Shown here piece after piece: positions 53,369-62,425 of a stretch of DNA of 64,000 nucleotides. Made by a program: the position numbers and the translations under genes. The notes under the pieces are model-generated. The model had not been told where the DNA came from. It saw only the letters and a program-made list of their open reading frames with translations, and searched no databases. The stretch is from assembly GCF_000814005.1 (NCBI RefSeq), contig NZ_JWLK01000004.1, forward strand, positions 248,001-312,000, written 5' to 3'. Positions within the stretch are counted from its first letter, which is position 1, and the number at the start of each line of letters is the position of its first letter. This stretch comes from Ruegeria sp. ANG-S4. Lineage in GTDB: Bacteria; Pseudomonadota; Alphaproteobacteria; Rhodobacterales; Rhodobacteraceae.

Positions 53369-54165
53369 CCCGGTATTCCTGATCCTTGCGGTTCAAGACG
53401 CGAAAAAAGCTGGGGGTGCAGGTCCGGTCCTGCCGCGACAACGCCGTTCAAACGGGGGTGCGGATTGTTGAATCGCAACGCTCCCCCCCAGCGGTCCGTG
53501 CAAAGCCCGCCAGCCTCGCGCAAGATCAGGTCGCCTGCTGCAATATCCCACTCCCAACTGGGGCGTAAGGTGAGCATGCCATCGAACCGGCCTTGGGCAA
53601 CCAACGCCATGCGGTAGGCCAGTGACGGGCGGTAGACCCTTTGGAATTCCGGCACCGACCCGGACCGCCAATGGCGCGGATTTAGGTTGGGTTTCGCCGC
53701 CAGAACCTCGGCCTCGGACATGATTCCGGGGTTGGATACACAAATGTCCTCGCCGTTCAGCGTGGCCCCTTGTCCCCTTGCGGCGGCGTAAAGCAAATCT
53801 CGCGCTGGCAGGTATACAACCGCTGCTGTGATTTCACCGCTGTCGGCTACGGCGATGGAATGCGCCCATGTGCGCGAGCCTTCGGCAAAGCTGCGTGTGC
53901 CGTCTATCGGGTCGATGATGAATACGCGGTCGCGGTGCAACCGGTCCTCGGTGTCTTCAGTCTCTTCACTCAACCAGCCGTAATCGGGTCGTGCTGTGCG
54001 CAATTCGCGTTCCAGCATCGTGTTGACGGCCAGATCCGCCTCGGTCACCGGACCTGCGCCATCTGGCTTGTCCCAACGCTGCGCTTGAGGTCCGGAAAAC
54101 CGGGTTGCGATCCGTCCGGCCTGTTTGGCGGCGTCAATCAGCAGGGGCAGGTCAGTTGCCGGCAA
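53365..54165 (-). CDS. Inositol monophosphatase / 3'(2'),5'-bisphosphate nucleotidase-like phosphatase
   Basis: Phosphatase of 266 residues in the lithium-sensitive family. Metal-site motifs are LSEETEDTE, then the DPIDGTRSFAEG loop and WEWDIAAGDLILREAGG. It hydrolyses 3'-phosphoadenosine 5'-phosphate, inositol phosphates or related compounds; CysQ is the nearest named relative. The start is TTG at 54165, with a 14-base overlap with pmbA. It is part of the lipid A-linked operon, but no specific role there is known. Confidence 0.88.
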   Translation of the reverse strand: MPATDLPLLIDAAKQAGRIATRFSGPQAQRWDKPDGAGPVTEADLAVNTMLERELRTARPDYGWLSEETEDTEDRLHRDRVFIIDPIDGTRSFAEGSRTWAHSIAVADSGEITAAVVYLPARDLLYAAARGQGATLNGEDICVSNPGIMSEAEVLAAKPNLNPRHWRSGSVPEFQRVYRPSLAYRMALVAQGRFDGMLTLRPSWEWDIAAGDLILREAGGLCTDRWGGALRFNNPHPRLNGVVAAGPDLHPQLFSRLEPQGSGIPG

Positions 54166-55498
54166 GTGTCATCCCTTCGATCAGGATCGACGGCACCACG
54201 CGCGACAAATAGCGGCGCGCGTCATTGGCGGGGATGATCCGCATCAGCATCTCGCGCAGGTTCCCGGCGATGGTGCATTCATTGACCGGATAGCTGATCT
54301 CGCCGTTTTCGACCCAGAACCCGGATGCACCGCGCGAGTAGTCGCCGGTATTGGGGTTGATCGTCGATCCGATCATCGACGTCACCAGCAAGCCGGTTCC
54401 CATGTCGCGGATCAGGTCTTCCCGGCTTTGATCGCCTTGCGTCAGGCTGAGGTTCCAGTTGCTGGGCGAAGGTGGTCCCGACACCCCGCGCGCGGCGTTT
54501 CCGGTGGGGGCCATCCCAAGCTTTCGCGCACTGGACAAGTCCAGAGTCCAGCCGGTGAGGATGCCGTTTTCAACGATTGCGCGTTTTTGGGTCTGCAAAC
54601 CTTCGGCGTCAAACGGGCGTGAGCCCGCGATACGGGGACGGTGCGGGTCCTCGATCAACGACAAGTGGTCCGGAAGAACTTGCTGACCAAGGCAGTCTTT
54701 TAGCCAAGAGGCACCGCGTGCAATTGCGGCACCGTTGCTGGCGGCCAGAAGATGACCGACCAGCGACGATGAGATGCGCTCGTCAAACAGCACCGGATAA
54801 GTGCCCGTTTCAGGCTTGCGTGCACCGCCTCGTGCGACTGCGCGTTCGCCGGCGGTTTGACCGATCTCGACTGGGTCGCGCAGGTCGCTTTGAAACGTGC
54901 GGCTGTCACCATCATAGTCGCGTTCCATCCCGGTGCCTTCGCCCGAAATTGCAACGCATGAGGTCGAGCGGCTGCTGCGTGAATATCCACCCGAAAACCC
55001 GTTGGTTGCGGACAGGTGCACGCGGTGCGTGCCATAGGACGCCGCCGCATCCGAGACCTGCGTAACGCCGGTTATTCCTGCGGCGGCGGCTTCTGCCGCC
55101 AAGGCGTCCTGCATCAGCGCCTCTGCACTGGGTTCGGGGGTCGGGTCGAAAAGCTCCAACGCGTCCATGTCCCAGTCGGAAATCAGCTGATCCGCGGCGG
55201 CCAGGCCCGTATAAGGGTCCTCGGGTGCCTCGCGCGCCATTGCAACGGCGCGTTCGGCCATCGCGATAAGGGTCTCAGGCCGGCTGTCCGAGCTGGACAC
55301 GATGGCCTGGCGTTTGCCCAGAAACACGCGCAGACCAAGGTCCGTGCCCTCGGACCGCTCGGCATGTTCCAGCGCGCCTTCGCGCACCTCAATCGAAACA
55401 GACGTTCCATCGATAACAATCGCATCCGCTGCCTCAGCGCCCGCTGTACGGGCTGCGTCCAGCAGGTTGTGGCTGATCTGTTCTGGTGTCTGTGTCAT
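54152..55498 (-). CDS. pmbA: TldD/PmbA-family metalloprotease PmbA
   Basis: Predicted zinc-dependent protease subunit of 448 residues. PmbA (TldE) works with TldD in peptide and antitoxin degradation, including microcin processing in E. coli. The family's N-terminal domain shows AADAIVIDGTSVSIEVREGA, and the C-terminal region has ARGVSGPPSPSNWNLSL. PmbA subunits often lack the full metal motif found in TldD, so activity probably needs a TldD that is outside this window. It is the first gene of a four-gene operon. Confidence 0.88.
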   Translation of the reverse strand: MTQTPEQISHNLLDAARTAGAEAADAIVIDGTSVSIEVREGALEHAERSEGTDLGLRVFLGKRQAIVSSSDSRPETLIAMAERAVAMAREAPEDPYTGLAAADQLISDWDMDALELFDPTPEPSAEALMQDALAAEAAAAGITGVTQVSDAAASYGTHRVHLSATNGFSGGYSRSSRSTSCVAISGEGTGMERDYDGDSRTFQSDLRDPVEIGQTAGERAVARGGARKPETGTYPVLFDERISSSLVGHLLAASNGAAIARGASWLKDCLGQQVLPDHLSLIEDPHRPRIAGSRPFDAEGLQTQKRAIVENGILTGWTLDLSSARKLGMAPTGNAARGVSGPPSPSNWNLSLTQGDQSREDLIRDMGTGLLVTSMIGSTINPNTGDYSRGASGFWVENGEISYPVNECTIAGNLREMLMRIIPANDARRYLSRVVPSILIEGMTLAGN

Positions 55499-55567
55499 GT
55501 CGCCTCCGGTCTGACCACATTGGACCTAGCCTTGGACTGCCCGACCCGCAAGACCTGCGACCGGAAA

Positions 55568-55602
55568 GAAAACAGGGCCGGACCCGTTTCCGGGTGCGGC
55601 CC
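55568..55602 (-). terminator. Terminator of the DUF2125 gene
   Basis: A twelve-base stem with one mismatch lies at 55575-55586 and 55591-55602, closed by a GAAA tetraloop on the minus strand. The T-rich sequence TGTTTTCTTT follows in that direction. It is 42 bases from the DUF2125 stop and also separates that gene from pmbA. Confidence 0.85.
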
Positions 55603-55643
55603 CTTTGGAAAGACTGCTAAATCGGTCTTTCAGCGCGGCGAAA

Positions 55644-57167
55644 TCACTTTATGCGCTGACCGTTTGCAATGATTTGACCATCTTCGGTGAATTCGATCTT
55701 GGAATTCAGTGTATCAGGCTCTTCGCCCGGAACGGCCATCAGTCCCATCATCATCCGTGCGCCCAATGCGTCTTCCTCCGACACAAAGCCCATTCCGATC
55801 AGTTTGTCGAGCAAGGCATTCGCCCCCGCAAGACGCAGGTTCGCCTCGCCGGTGGGTGTTGGCATTCCTCCGAACTCTTCGGTGTTGGTGTTGTCAAACG
55901 TGAAGTCGCCATCGCCGGTCAGTTCGGCACCGACCAGCGATACCAGCAATTCATTGATCTTCAACGAGTGCAGCTCACCCGGTACGATATCGCCGGATTC
56001 AAGCGTCTCGGCGACATCGGGGTCCATGAAATCAACCAAGACCTTGGCGGTTCCCGTTGCATCCAGGGCGATTGTCGCGGGATCACGCGGCAGGGCTTCT
56101 GCGGGATCAAACATGCTCCACAAAACGTCCGACATGGTGAATTCGGTCAGGTTCACGCCAATACCGAAGGGCTGGATTTCGTCTGACGCCTCAATGGGGA
56201 ATTCAAACTTAAGGCCTGCGTTTTCCATCGCGATTTCGATCGGGAATGGCAGGTCTGCCGTTGTGACCGCCAGCTTGGTGCTGTTCTGCTCCAGATCATA
56301 AACGATGCGTTGCGCGTCGATGCTGCCTGCAAAGCGGCCCCCTTCCGAGGAACTGCCCATCGAGAATGATTCTCCTTCGGACACACCTGCGATCTCGGTC
56401 GAACCGGAACCATAGGTGAATGTTCCGGATGCAGCAAAGCCGGCGTCATAGATGCTCCGGATGTTTTCCAGATCAAACTCGGCGGGGACCACGGTGTCGC
56501 CTTCAAAGTCCAATTGATCCAGCTTGCCGTTGACCCGTGCGTCTTCACCCGACTCGGGGTCCTGAAAGGCAAGGTTGTAAACCAGATCGGCGGCTTTGAA
56601 GGTCTGGTTGATTTCCCGGTTCTCACCGATTTGCATGCGGGACTGACCGGACAGGTCATTGATTTTGAAATCAACGTCCAGTGCATCCTCGGGAATGTCT
56701 TCGCCTTCCACATCAAGCGAGGCAAGCTCTAGTCCAATGCTGGCGGCGCTGTAGTCGTAAGTCATGTCTTCGGGAGTGCCTGAAACCACCATGTCCAGCG
56801 CTTCGGTGATGTACAGCATTTCCACCGAAAAAGCCTCGCCATCGCCTGTCCCTTCAATGGTAATCGGAAAGCTTTCCGGGAACGCGATTTGAACCGTGCC
56901 GTCGCCGTTTTCAGTCAATGTCATTTCCGGTACGACAAGGCTCACCCGGCTGTCCGAGTCCGGCGCGACCATGCTCATGACCATGTTGGAAATGGTGGTC
57001 ACATCCCCGGATGTGCTTTCATCGCCCGAGACGGTATAGCCCATGCCGCCCATATACGCTTTCCAGTCGGCCCAGACATCGTTGGCGGTTAGGTCGGCCA
57101 GCGCACCTTGGGTCGCAACAGCATAGGCCAAAGCAGCGCCGCAACCGCGGCGAAGATAAACAGACAT
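55644..57167 (-). CDS. DUF2125 exported protein
   Basis: Exported protein of 507 residues. The signal peptide is near SVYLRRGCGAALAYAVATQG. The mature protein is beta-rich and acidic, with repeated patterns such as NDLSGQSRMQIG and VNLTEFTMSDVLWSMFDPAE. This matches the DUF2125 family of alphaproteobacterial periplasmic or outer-membrane-related proteins. Function is unknown. The ATG at 57167 has AAGGG upstream, so a longer frame beginning at 57227 is rejected. It is monocistronic, with its own terminator. Confidence 0.85.
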   Translation of the reverse strand: MSVYLRRGCGAALAYAVATQGALADLTANDVWADWKAYMGGMGYTVSGDESTSGDVTTISNMVMSMVAPDSDSRVSLVVPEMTLTENGDGTVQIAFPESFPITIEGTGDGEAFSVEMLYITEALDMVVSGTPEDMTYDYSAASIGLELASLDVEGEDIPEDALDVDFKINDLSGQSRMQIGENREINQTFKAADLVYNLAFQDPESGEDARVNGKLDQLDFEGDTVVPAEFDLENIRSIYDAGFAASGTFTYGSGSTEIAGVSEGESFSMGSSSEGGRFAGSIDAQRIVYDLEQNSTKLAVTTADLPFPIEIAMENAGLKFEFPIEASDEIQPFGIGVNLTEFTMSDVLWSMFDPAEALPRDPATIALDATGTAKVLVDFMDPDVAETLESGDIVPGELHSLKINELLVSLVGAELTGDGDFTFDNTNTEEFGGMPTPTGEANLRLAGANALLDKLIGMGFVSEEDALGARMMMGLMAVPGEEPDTLNSKIEFTEDGQIIANGQRIK

Positions 57168-57300
57168 AAGAGAACCCTTCTTGATCAATTTTTCCGGCAT
57201 CGTCGTGCCTGTGGCGGATATCGTCAAGGGGCAAGGGCTGGACCCTTTCCCCGTTTGCAGGGTACGACTGAGCGCATCTGCAAACGAATGGGGTCAGAGA

Positions 57301-58050
57301 ATGGAAATGCAAGGCAAAGCGGTGCTGATTACGGGTGCAAGCCGTGGAATTGGCGCCGAGGCGGGGCGCGTTTTTGCCGCGGCTGGGGCCAATGTCGCTC
57401 TTTTGGCGCGCAGTCATGATCAAATCGACGCTTTGGCGGCGGCGCTGGGCGACAACGCGATGGCGTTGGCCTGCGATGTCAGCGATTTTGCGCAAATGGA
57501 ACAAGCAGTTGCAAACTGCGTCGATCGCTTTGGCGGTGTGGACGTTCTGATTGGAAACGCCGGTGTCATCGAGCCGATCTTTCATTTGACGAACGCCGAC
57601 GTCGCCGCTTGGGGGCAAGCCATCGACATCAATCTAAAGGGCGTGTTCCACGGCATGCGGGCCGTTTTGCCCATTATGCGCGCCACCGGCGGCGGCACGG
57701 TGATCACGGTTTCGTCAGGTGCCGCTTCCAACCCGGTCGAAGCGTGGAGCCACTACTGCACATCCAAGGCCGGGGCCAAAATGCTGACAGAATGCCTGCA
57801 TCTGGAAGAGGGCCACAATGGCATTCGCGCCATGGGCTTGTCGCCGGGCACGGTCGCAACCGACATGCAACGGGTCATCAAGGCCAGCGGGATCAATCCG
57901 GTCAGTCAGTTGGACTGGGATGTCCACATTCCGGCGGATTGGCCTGCCCGTGCGTTGCTATGGATGTGCTCAAGCGACGCGGATGAGTTTCTGGGGTCGG
58001 AAATCTCGCTGCGTCAGGAGGATATTCGCCAACGGGTGGGCTTGATTTGA
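57301..58050 (+). CDS. Short-chain dehydrogenase/reductase
   Basis: NAD(P)-dependent oxidoreductase of 249 residues. The cofactor motif is TGASRGIG (11-18), the NAG motif is GNAGVIEP, and the catalytic serine is in VITVSSGAAS. The YxxxK pair is in HYCTSKAG. The substrate is unknown. The ATG at 57301 is chosen, with GGGG upstream; it heads a three-gene operon with overlapping crotonase-like and VOC genes. The gap before it (57168-57300) contains no clear feature. Confidence 0.92.
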   Translation: MEMQGKAVLITGASRGIGAEAGRVFAAAGANVALLARSHDQIDALAAALGDNAMALACDVSDFAQMEQAVANCVDRFGGVDVLIGNAGVIEPIFHLTNADVAAWGQAIDINLKGVFHGMRAVLPIMRATGGGTVITVSSGAASNPVEAWSHYCTSKAGAKMLTECLHLEEGHNGIRAMGLSPGTVATDMQRVIKASGINPVSQLDWDVHIPADWPARALLWMCSSDADEFLGSEISLRQEDIRQRVGLI

Positions 58051-58655
58051 TCGATCTTCAGCAGGATGACGGGCTTTGGACCGTCACCCTGAACAACCCG
58101 ACCAAGGCCAATGCCCTGACGGCTGAGATGCTCGAGGAGTTGGTGTCCATCGTCCGGGCCGCCACTGATGCGCGCGCGTTGATCCTGACCGGGGCCGGAC
58201 GCGTGTTCAGCGCCGGGGCGGATTTGGACGCGGCACGGGCAGGGCTTGCGACCTCGACCCTCTGGGAAACGCTGTCGGGGGCCATCGCGGGTTTGCCCTG
58301 CCTGACGGTTGCCGCGTTGAACGGCACGCTGGCAGGCGGAGCGAATGGTATGGTTCTGGCCTGTGATCTGCGCATTGCAGTGCCGACGGCCAAGTTCTTC
58401 TATCCTGTCATGAAGCTCGGCTTTCTGCCGCAACCGTCTGATCCAAAGCGGATGGCGGCATTGATCGGACCGGCGCGGACCAAGCTGATTCTGATGGCAG
58501 GGCAAAAGGTCAGCGCCCAGGAAGCCTATGAATTTGGGTTGGTCGACCGAATTGTGGAACCCGAAGATCTGCTTCCAACGGCACGAGAACTTGTCTCGGA
58601 TTGCCTGACGGCAGATACCGACGTTGCGGCGGGGATTGCAGAGTTGTGCAGATGA
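58047..58655 (+). CDS. Short crotonase-fold protein lacking catalytic glutamates
   Basis: Enoyl-CoA hydratase/isomerase-family protein of 202 residues, about 55 residues shorter than usual, missing the C-terminal helices. The CoA-binding and oxyanion motifs are present (FSAGADLDAA and LAGGANGMVLACDLRIA). The positions of the two catalytic glutamates of rat hydratase are valine (YPVMKLG) and leucine (KLILMAG). A hydratase role is therefore unlikely, and an isomerase, hydrolase or non-catalytic role is possible. The start TTG overlaps the SDR stop (TTGA). Confidence 0.82.
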   Translation: MIDLQQDDGLWTVTLNNPTKANALTAEMLEELVSIVRAATDARALILTGAGRVFSAGADLDAARAGLATSTLWETLSGAIAGLPCLTVAALNGTLAGGANGMVLACDLRIAVPTAKFFYPVMKLGFLPQPSDPKRMAALIGPARTKLILMAGQKVSAQEAYEFGLVDRIVEPEDLLPTARELVSDCLTADTDVAAGIAELCR

Positions 58656-59389
58656 GGCTCTCGGCGCTGCGCCTTCGGGTCGCGAACCCCGACATGTTGG
58701 CAGGATTCTATCGCGACGCGCTGGGCATGCGCGTCAAAACCGAAGGTGCGAACCGGCGCGTTGGATATCCCGGACAGGATGCCGATCTGCTGCTGACGCC
58801 TGGCGGCGGTGGATACACGCACGACCTGGGGCAGAGGTACTGGAAGATTGGCATTACTTTGCCGGACGTCGATCTTGCGGCTGCTCACCTACGTAACAAG
58901 GGTATTTCCGTCAGTGCACCGGGTCAGTTTCTCGATATCGGCTATATGTGCCATCTCACCGATCCTTGTGGGTTCGCCATAGAATTGCTCCAGCATGACT
59001 TTGAGGGCAACCGTCCGGCGAATGCGGCGAGTCCGGACGCCCCATTTGCCGACGCCGGAATTGGCCAGATTACCCTGCGCACCGGTGACATCGCTGCCGA
59101 AGATGCGTTTTGCCGTTCGATTGGAATGCGATTGTTGTCGATGCAGGAGGTTGCCCCCCACGGGTTCGATCTGCATTTTTATGGGTTTACCGAAGAAAAG
59201 CCTCCGGTTCCCGACCTCTGGTCGGTCCAGAACCGCGAGTGGCTTGGGAAGCGGCCTTACACAACGCTCGAATTTCAACACATTGCCGGTGCGAAGTTTG
59301 CCCCGGTGCCGGACTACCAAGGGATCGAGGTCGAGGGATTGACCGAACCGGCGAAGGATGCGTTTGGGGATTCGATATTTCCCGGTTAG
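58652..59389 (+). CDS. Two-domain VOC (glyoxalase/dioxygenase) protein
   Basis: Protein of 245 residues with two vicinal-oxygen-chelate modules. The first (1-115) has LRLRVANPDMLAGFYRDALG and ends with DPCGFAIELL. The second (130-245) has QITLRTGDIAAEDAFC. Such proteins use a metal in dioxygenases, glyoxalases and isomerases. I cannot define a substrate. The ATG overlaps the crotonase stop by four bases. The last four bases overlap the convergent HNH gene. Confidence 0.85.
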   Translation: MRLSALRLRVANPDMLAGFYRDALGMRVKTEGANRRVGYPGQDADLLLTPGGGGYTHDLGQRYWKIGITLPDVDLAAAHLRNKGISVSAPGQFLDIGYMCHLTDPCGFAIELLQHDFEGNRPANAASPDAPFADAGIGQITLRTGDIAAEDAFCRSIGMRLLSMQEVAPHGFDLHFYGFTEEKPPVPDLWSVQNREWLGKRPYTTLEFQHIAGAKFAPVPDYQGIEVEGLTEPAKDAFGDSIFPG

Positions 59390-59682
59390 CGTCCGCGTCG
59401 CTTTCCCGGCACCTTCGAGCGAAAGCCCGGCGGGCGTTTTTGGACCCATTTCAGGAATTTTGACAACCTCGGATGCCCGCGCAGCGCGTCGACGGTGTTG
59501 AAGTCGCGGGCCAGTTCTGTCTCGGTCAATGTGGCGTGTACCTCTTTGTGGCAAATCTGATGCAGCAGAACTGTCGGGCCGGCCTTGCCTCCTTTGAGTT
59601 TTGGGATCAGATGGTGCAGGCTGCCGCCCCCGTTGGGGATCGGGCGGTCGCATAGCGGGCAGATCGGTGCGTCATCGCTCAT
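59386..59682 (-). CDS. Small HNH-endonuclease-like protein
   Basis: Protein of 98 residues. A CPLC zinc knuckle (residues 8-11) is followed by LHHLIPKLKGGK and HQICHKEVH, the HNH-type layout. The C-terminal end is strongly basic. The ATG at 59682 (MSDDAPICPL) is chosen; the frame upstream to 59796 overlaps the divergent flavoprotein gene. HNH proteins of this size may nick DNA or act as housekeeping zinc proteins. No mobile element is adjacent. Confidence 0.82.
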   Translation of the reverse strand: MSDDAPICPLCDRPIPNGGGSLHHLIPKLKGGKAGPTVLLHQICHKEVHATLTETELARDFNTVDALRGHPRLSKFLKWVQKRPPGFRSKVPGKRRGR

Positions 59683-59727
59683 GACGGCAGAAGACACCAC
59701 GATCAGCGGACAAGGCAAGAGGTGACG

Positions 59728-60912
59728 ATGGCGCAGACTGTGGTGATCGGGGCAGGGCCCGCCGGGTTGATGGCGGCGGATCAACTGGCCGAGCACGGCT
59801 ATGACGTTCTGGTGGCCGAGGCCAAACCCTCGGTCGCGCGCAAACTTCTGATGGCCGGTAAATCCGGGCTGAACCTGACAAAAGACGAACCGTTTGAAAC
59901 ACTTATGGCCGCCTATGGCGAGGCCGCAACTTGGCTTGGGCCAATGATCGCAGAAATGGACGCGCGCGTGGTTCAGGACTGGGCGCGGGGATTGGGGCAG
60001 GACGTGTTCACCGGATCGACGGGCCGGGTGTTTCCCAAGGCAATGAAAGCCTCGCCACTGCTGCGCGCGTGGCTCGCACGCCTCGACGGGTCGGGCGTTC
60101 AGATCAAGCTACGTTGGCGATGGTTGGGTTGGGATAACGACGAATTGGTCTTTGAAACACCGGAAGGTGAGCAGCGTATTACCGCCGCTGCGACGGTTTT
60201 GGCGTTGGGTGGGGCAAGTTGGGCTCGCTTGGGGTCGGACGGGGCTTGGGCGGAGGTCCTGTTGCACAACGGCGTGGACGTAACTCCGTTCGCCCCTGCG
60301 AATTCAGCAGTTTCTGTGGATTGGAGCCCACACATGCAACGCCACCATGGTGCCGCCCTCAAGTCGGTTCGCTGGATTGCTGGCGAGCTGGAGAGCCGCG
60401 GTGAAGCCACGATTTCAGCCACCGGTTTGGAAGGGGGTGGGGTGTACCCGCTCACTCCGGCTATGCGCGTGGCGACACCCTTGTTTGTCGATCTGGTGCC
60501 CGATCTGGATGAAAGTACCTTGTTGGGGCGACTGGCTTTGAAAAGTCCTAAAACCACACTGTCGCAATGGTTGAAAAAGTCCCTGCGCCTGTCCCCGCAA
60601 AAGATCGCACTTTTTCACGAGATGACAAAGCGCGGTCGCATTCCGGCACCCGCTCAGGTCAGCGCGATAAAGCAGCTGCCGATCCTGCATTCGGGCCTTC
60701 GCCCTATGGATGAGGCGATTTCTACCGCCGGAGGCGTGCCCGAAACCGCACTGGATGAAGGGTTGATGTTGAAGGCGTTGCCCGGCGTTTTCTGCGCCGG
60801 AGAAATGCTGGATTGGGAGGCCCCGACAGGCGGTTACCTGTTGACCGCCTGTTTGGCGACCGGGCGTTGGGCCGGACGATCGGCGGCAGACTGGGCGCGG
60901 CGTAAAACCTAG
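59728..60912 (+). CDS. TIGR03862 / HI0933-like NAD(P)/FAD flavoprotein
   Basis: Flavoprotein of 394 residues. The Rossmann motif is VVIGAGPAGLMAADQLAEHG near 5-24. The KLLMAGKSGLNLTKDE segment and the C-terminal PGVFCAGEMLDWEAPTGGY are typical of the HI0933 family and the TIGR03862 subgroup. No reaction is established for this group. The ATG at 59728 is used, though GTG at 59722 is possible. It converges with holA, with a four-base overlap. Confidence 0.88.
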   Translation: MAQTVVIGAGPAGLMAADQLAEHGYDVLVAEAKPSVARKLLMAGKSGLNLTKDEPFETLMAAYGEAATWLGPMIAEMDARVVQDWARGLGQDVFTGSTGRVFPKAMKASPLLRAWLARLDGSGVQIKLRWRWLGWDNDELVFETPEGEQRITAAATVLALGGASWARLGSDGAWAEVLLHNGVDVTPFAPANSAVSVDWSPHMQRHHGAALKSVRWIAGELESRGEATISATGLEGGGVYPLTPAMRVATPLFVDLVPDLDESTLLGRLALKSPKTTLSQWLKKSLRLSPQKIALFHEMTKRGRIPAPAQVSAIKQLPILHSGLRPMDEAISTAGGVPETALDEGLMLKALPGVFCAGEMLDWEAPTGGYLLTACLATGRWAGRSAADWARRKT

Positions 60913-61937
60913 CCTGACCGCGCCAGCATCGCCAATCGGATCATGGCGCGCTCGACCAGCGCCATTGAAGGCGCGGTTTGCCCGGCCGAGCGTAGAGACA
61001 AATCCGTGTCTGTCAGCACCGTCAATGCGGTCTGCAGTTTTGGTGCCCCCCAGTTTTGTGCCTGACGAACGATACGATCCCGCCGTTTGCCGTAGATCGG
61101 TGGGCGCAGTTTTCCAATACCTTGTGCGGCACCGCCGGGATCCGACGCGCAGGCGTAGAGCCTGCGGAAATGGTGGGTGGCTCCGATGCACAATGTAACG
61201 CCGGTCGTACCTTGCGCCTGTAGCCGTTTGATCAGCGGGCCAATCTCTGTCGCCTTACCCTCGGCAACGGTGTTCAGTACATCGTCCAATGCGGCCTCAG
61301 TCGACTGCGGCGCGCAGGCTTCTATATCTTCGATGGAAAGTTCGGTTTCGTCACCGCGTTTGTAAAGTGACAGTTTTTCAACGGTTTGTGCGAAGTCCCC
61401 GGGGCTGAGCGATGCTGCAAGCTCACTGAGCGCGGACATCGAATCGCGCGGGATGTTCCGAAGACCTGCCTGCGCCAGGACTCGTTCCACTTCGGCGCGT
61501 GACGGCGGATCGTCATAGATACCCACGGCATACGCTTGCGCGTGGGCCTCGAACGCTTTGCGGACTTTTGAACTGGGTTTAAGCTGTCCCGCCGTAACAA
61601 TGATCTGCGCGTCCCCGGGCGCCCAATCCTCGATCGCGGCGAGCAGTGCCGGGGCGGCGGCCTCGCCCGCATCCTCGACAAAAACCGCACGTGGACCGGG
61701 GAAAAAGCCCACTGCTTTGACTGCGTCCAGCAATAGCGCCGGATCGCTACGCAATTCCGCGCCTGCAATCCGTGTCAGGCGCATTTCCTCTTCGGCCGCT
61801 GGTCCTAGCAAAGCGCCAAGAACCTGTTGCCGTTTGAGGGCGACGCGCATTGCGTCAGCTCCATAAATCAGCAACCCCAGCTTGTTCACGTCTGGCTTGG
61901 TAAAATACCCTTCGGCCTCGCGCGGGCTCAGCTTCAT
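60909..61937 (-). CDS. holA: DNA polymerase III subunit delta
   Basis: Clamp-loader subunit of 342 residues. It has the family N-terminal strand LLIYGADAMRVALKRQ and an AAA+-like fold with the middle EDAGEAAAPALLAAIEDWAPGD. The three-domain architecture and length are normal. It overlaps the lptE stop by four bases. The order leuS - lptE - holA is a conserved alphaproteobacterial operon. Delta opens the sliding clamp during loading. Confidence 0.92.
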   Translation of the reverse strand: MKLSPREAEGYFTKPDVNKLGLLIYGADAMRVALKRQQVLGALLGPAAEEEMRLTRIAGAELRSDPALLLDAVKAVGFFPGPRAVFVEDAGEAAAPALLAAIEDWAPGDAQIIVTAGQLKPSSKVRKAFEAHAQAYAVGIYDDPPSRAEVERVLAQAGLRNIPRDSMSALSELAASLSPGDFAQTVEKLSLYKRGDETELSIEDIEACAPQSTEAALDDVLNTVAEGKATEIGPLIKRLQAQGTTGVTLCIGATHHFRRLYACASDPGGAAQGIGKLRPPIYGKRRDRIVRQAQNWGAPKLQTALTVLTDTDLSLRSAGQTAPSMALVERAMIRLAMLARSG

Positions 61938-62425
61938 GCGGTCAGGTCCGGCGTGGTGTACAGGCGGGCGACAATTTGGTCCGACAAGATCACCATCAGC
62001 CGTTCCGTGGCCGCGCGTTCATCCGCAAGCGTCGATACGGTTGAACCTGCTGCTGAGTACGAAACGAAGTCTGCGACCTGGCCAGAGGTCACGATCTGGC
62101 CAGTGGATTCAGAGGTCAACGAGTACCGCGCGACGCCGTTGATGGAATACCGATCCGTCTCGTTTGAGGTTGTGATCGAGACCGCCCGCGTCGTGGTCGA
62201 GACATTAACCGCCAGCATGTAATCGCTGCCCGAGGTGGCGCTGCGCCCCAGCTTCTGTTCCAGGTTTTGGACAAGCAGAAAGCTCTCGACGGTGTTCGGC
62301 GCCGAGACAGCAACACGACCATCCAGCTCTGTGCCCGCCCCGCCCGGTGCATAGACCGGTTGGAATCCGCAGGCGGCAAGCGCCAGTGGCATCAGCAACA
62401 AGGTTCTGCGGTCACACGACGACAT
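61934..62425 (-). CDS. lptE: LPS-assembly lipoprotein LptE
   Basis: Outer-membrane lipoprotein of 163 residues that plugs and assists LptD in inserting lipopolysaccharide. The lipobox LALAAC places the acylated cysteine at residue 19, followed by GFQPVY, a family hallmark. The ATG at 62425 overlaps the leuS stop region by 14 bases. The downstream overlap with holA is four bases. Sequence identity within the family is low, but the start and the context make this secure. Confidence 0.92.
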   Translation of the reverse strand: MSSCDRRTLLLMPLALAACGFQPVYAPGGAGTELDGRVAVSAPNTVESFLLVQNLEQKLGRSATSGSDYMLAVNVSTTTRAVSITTSNETDRYSINGVARYSLTSESTGQIVTSGQVADFVSYSAAGSTVSTLADERAATERLMVILSDQIVARLYTTPDLTA

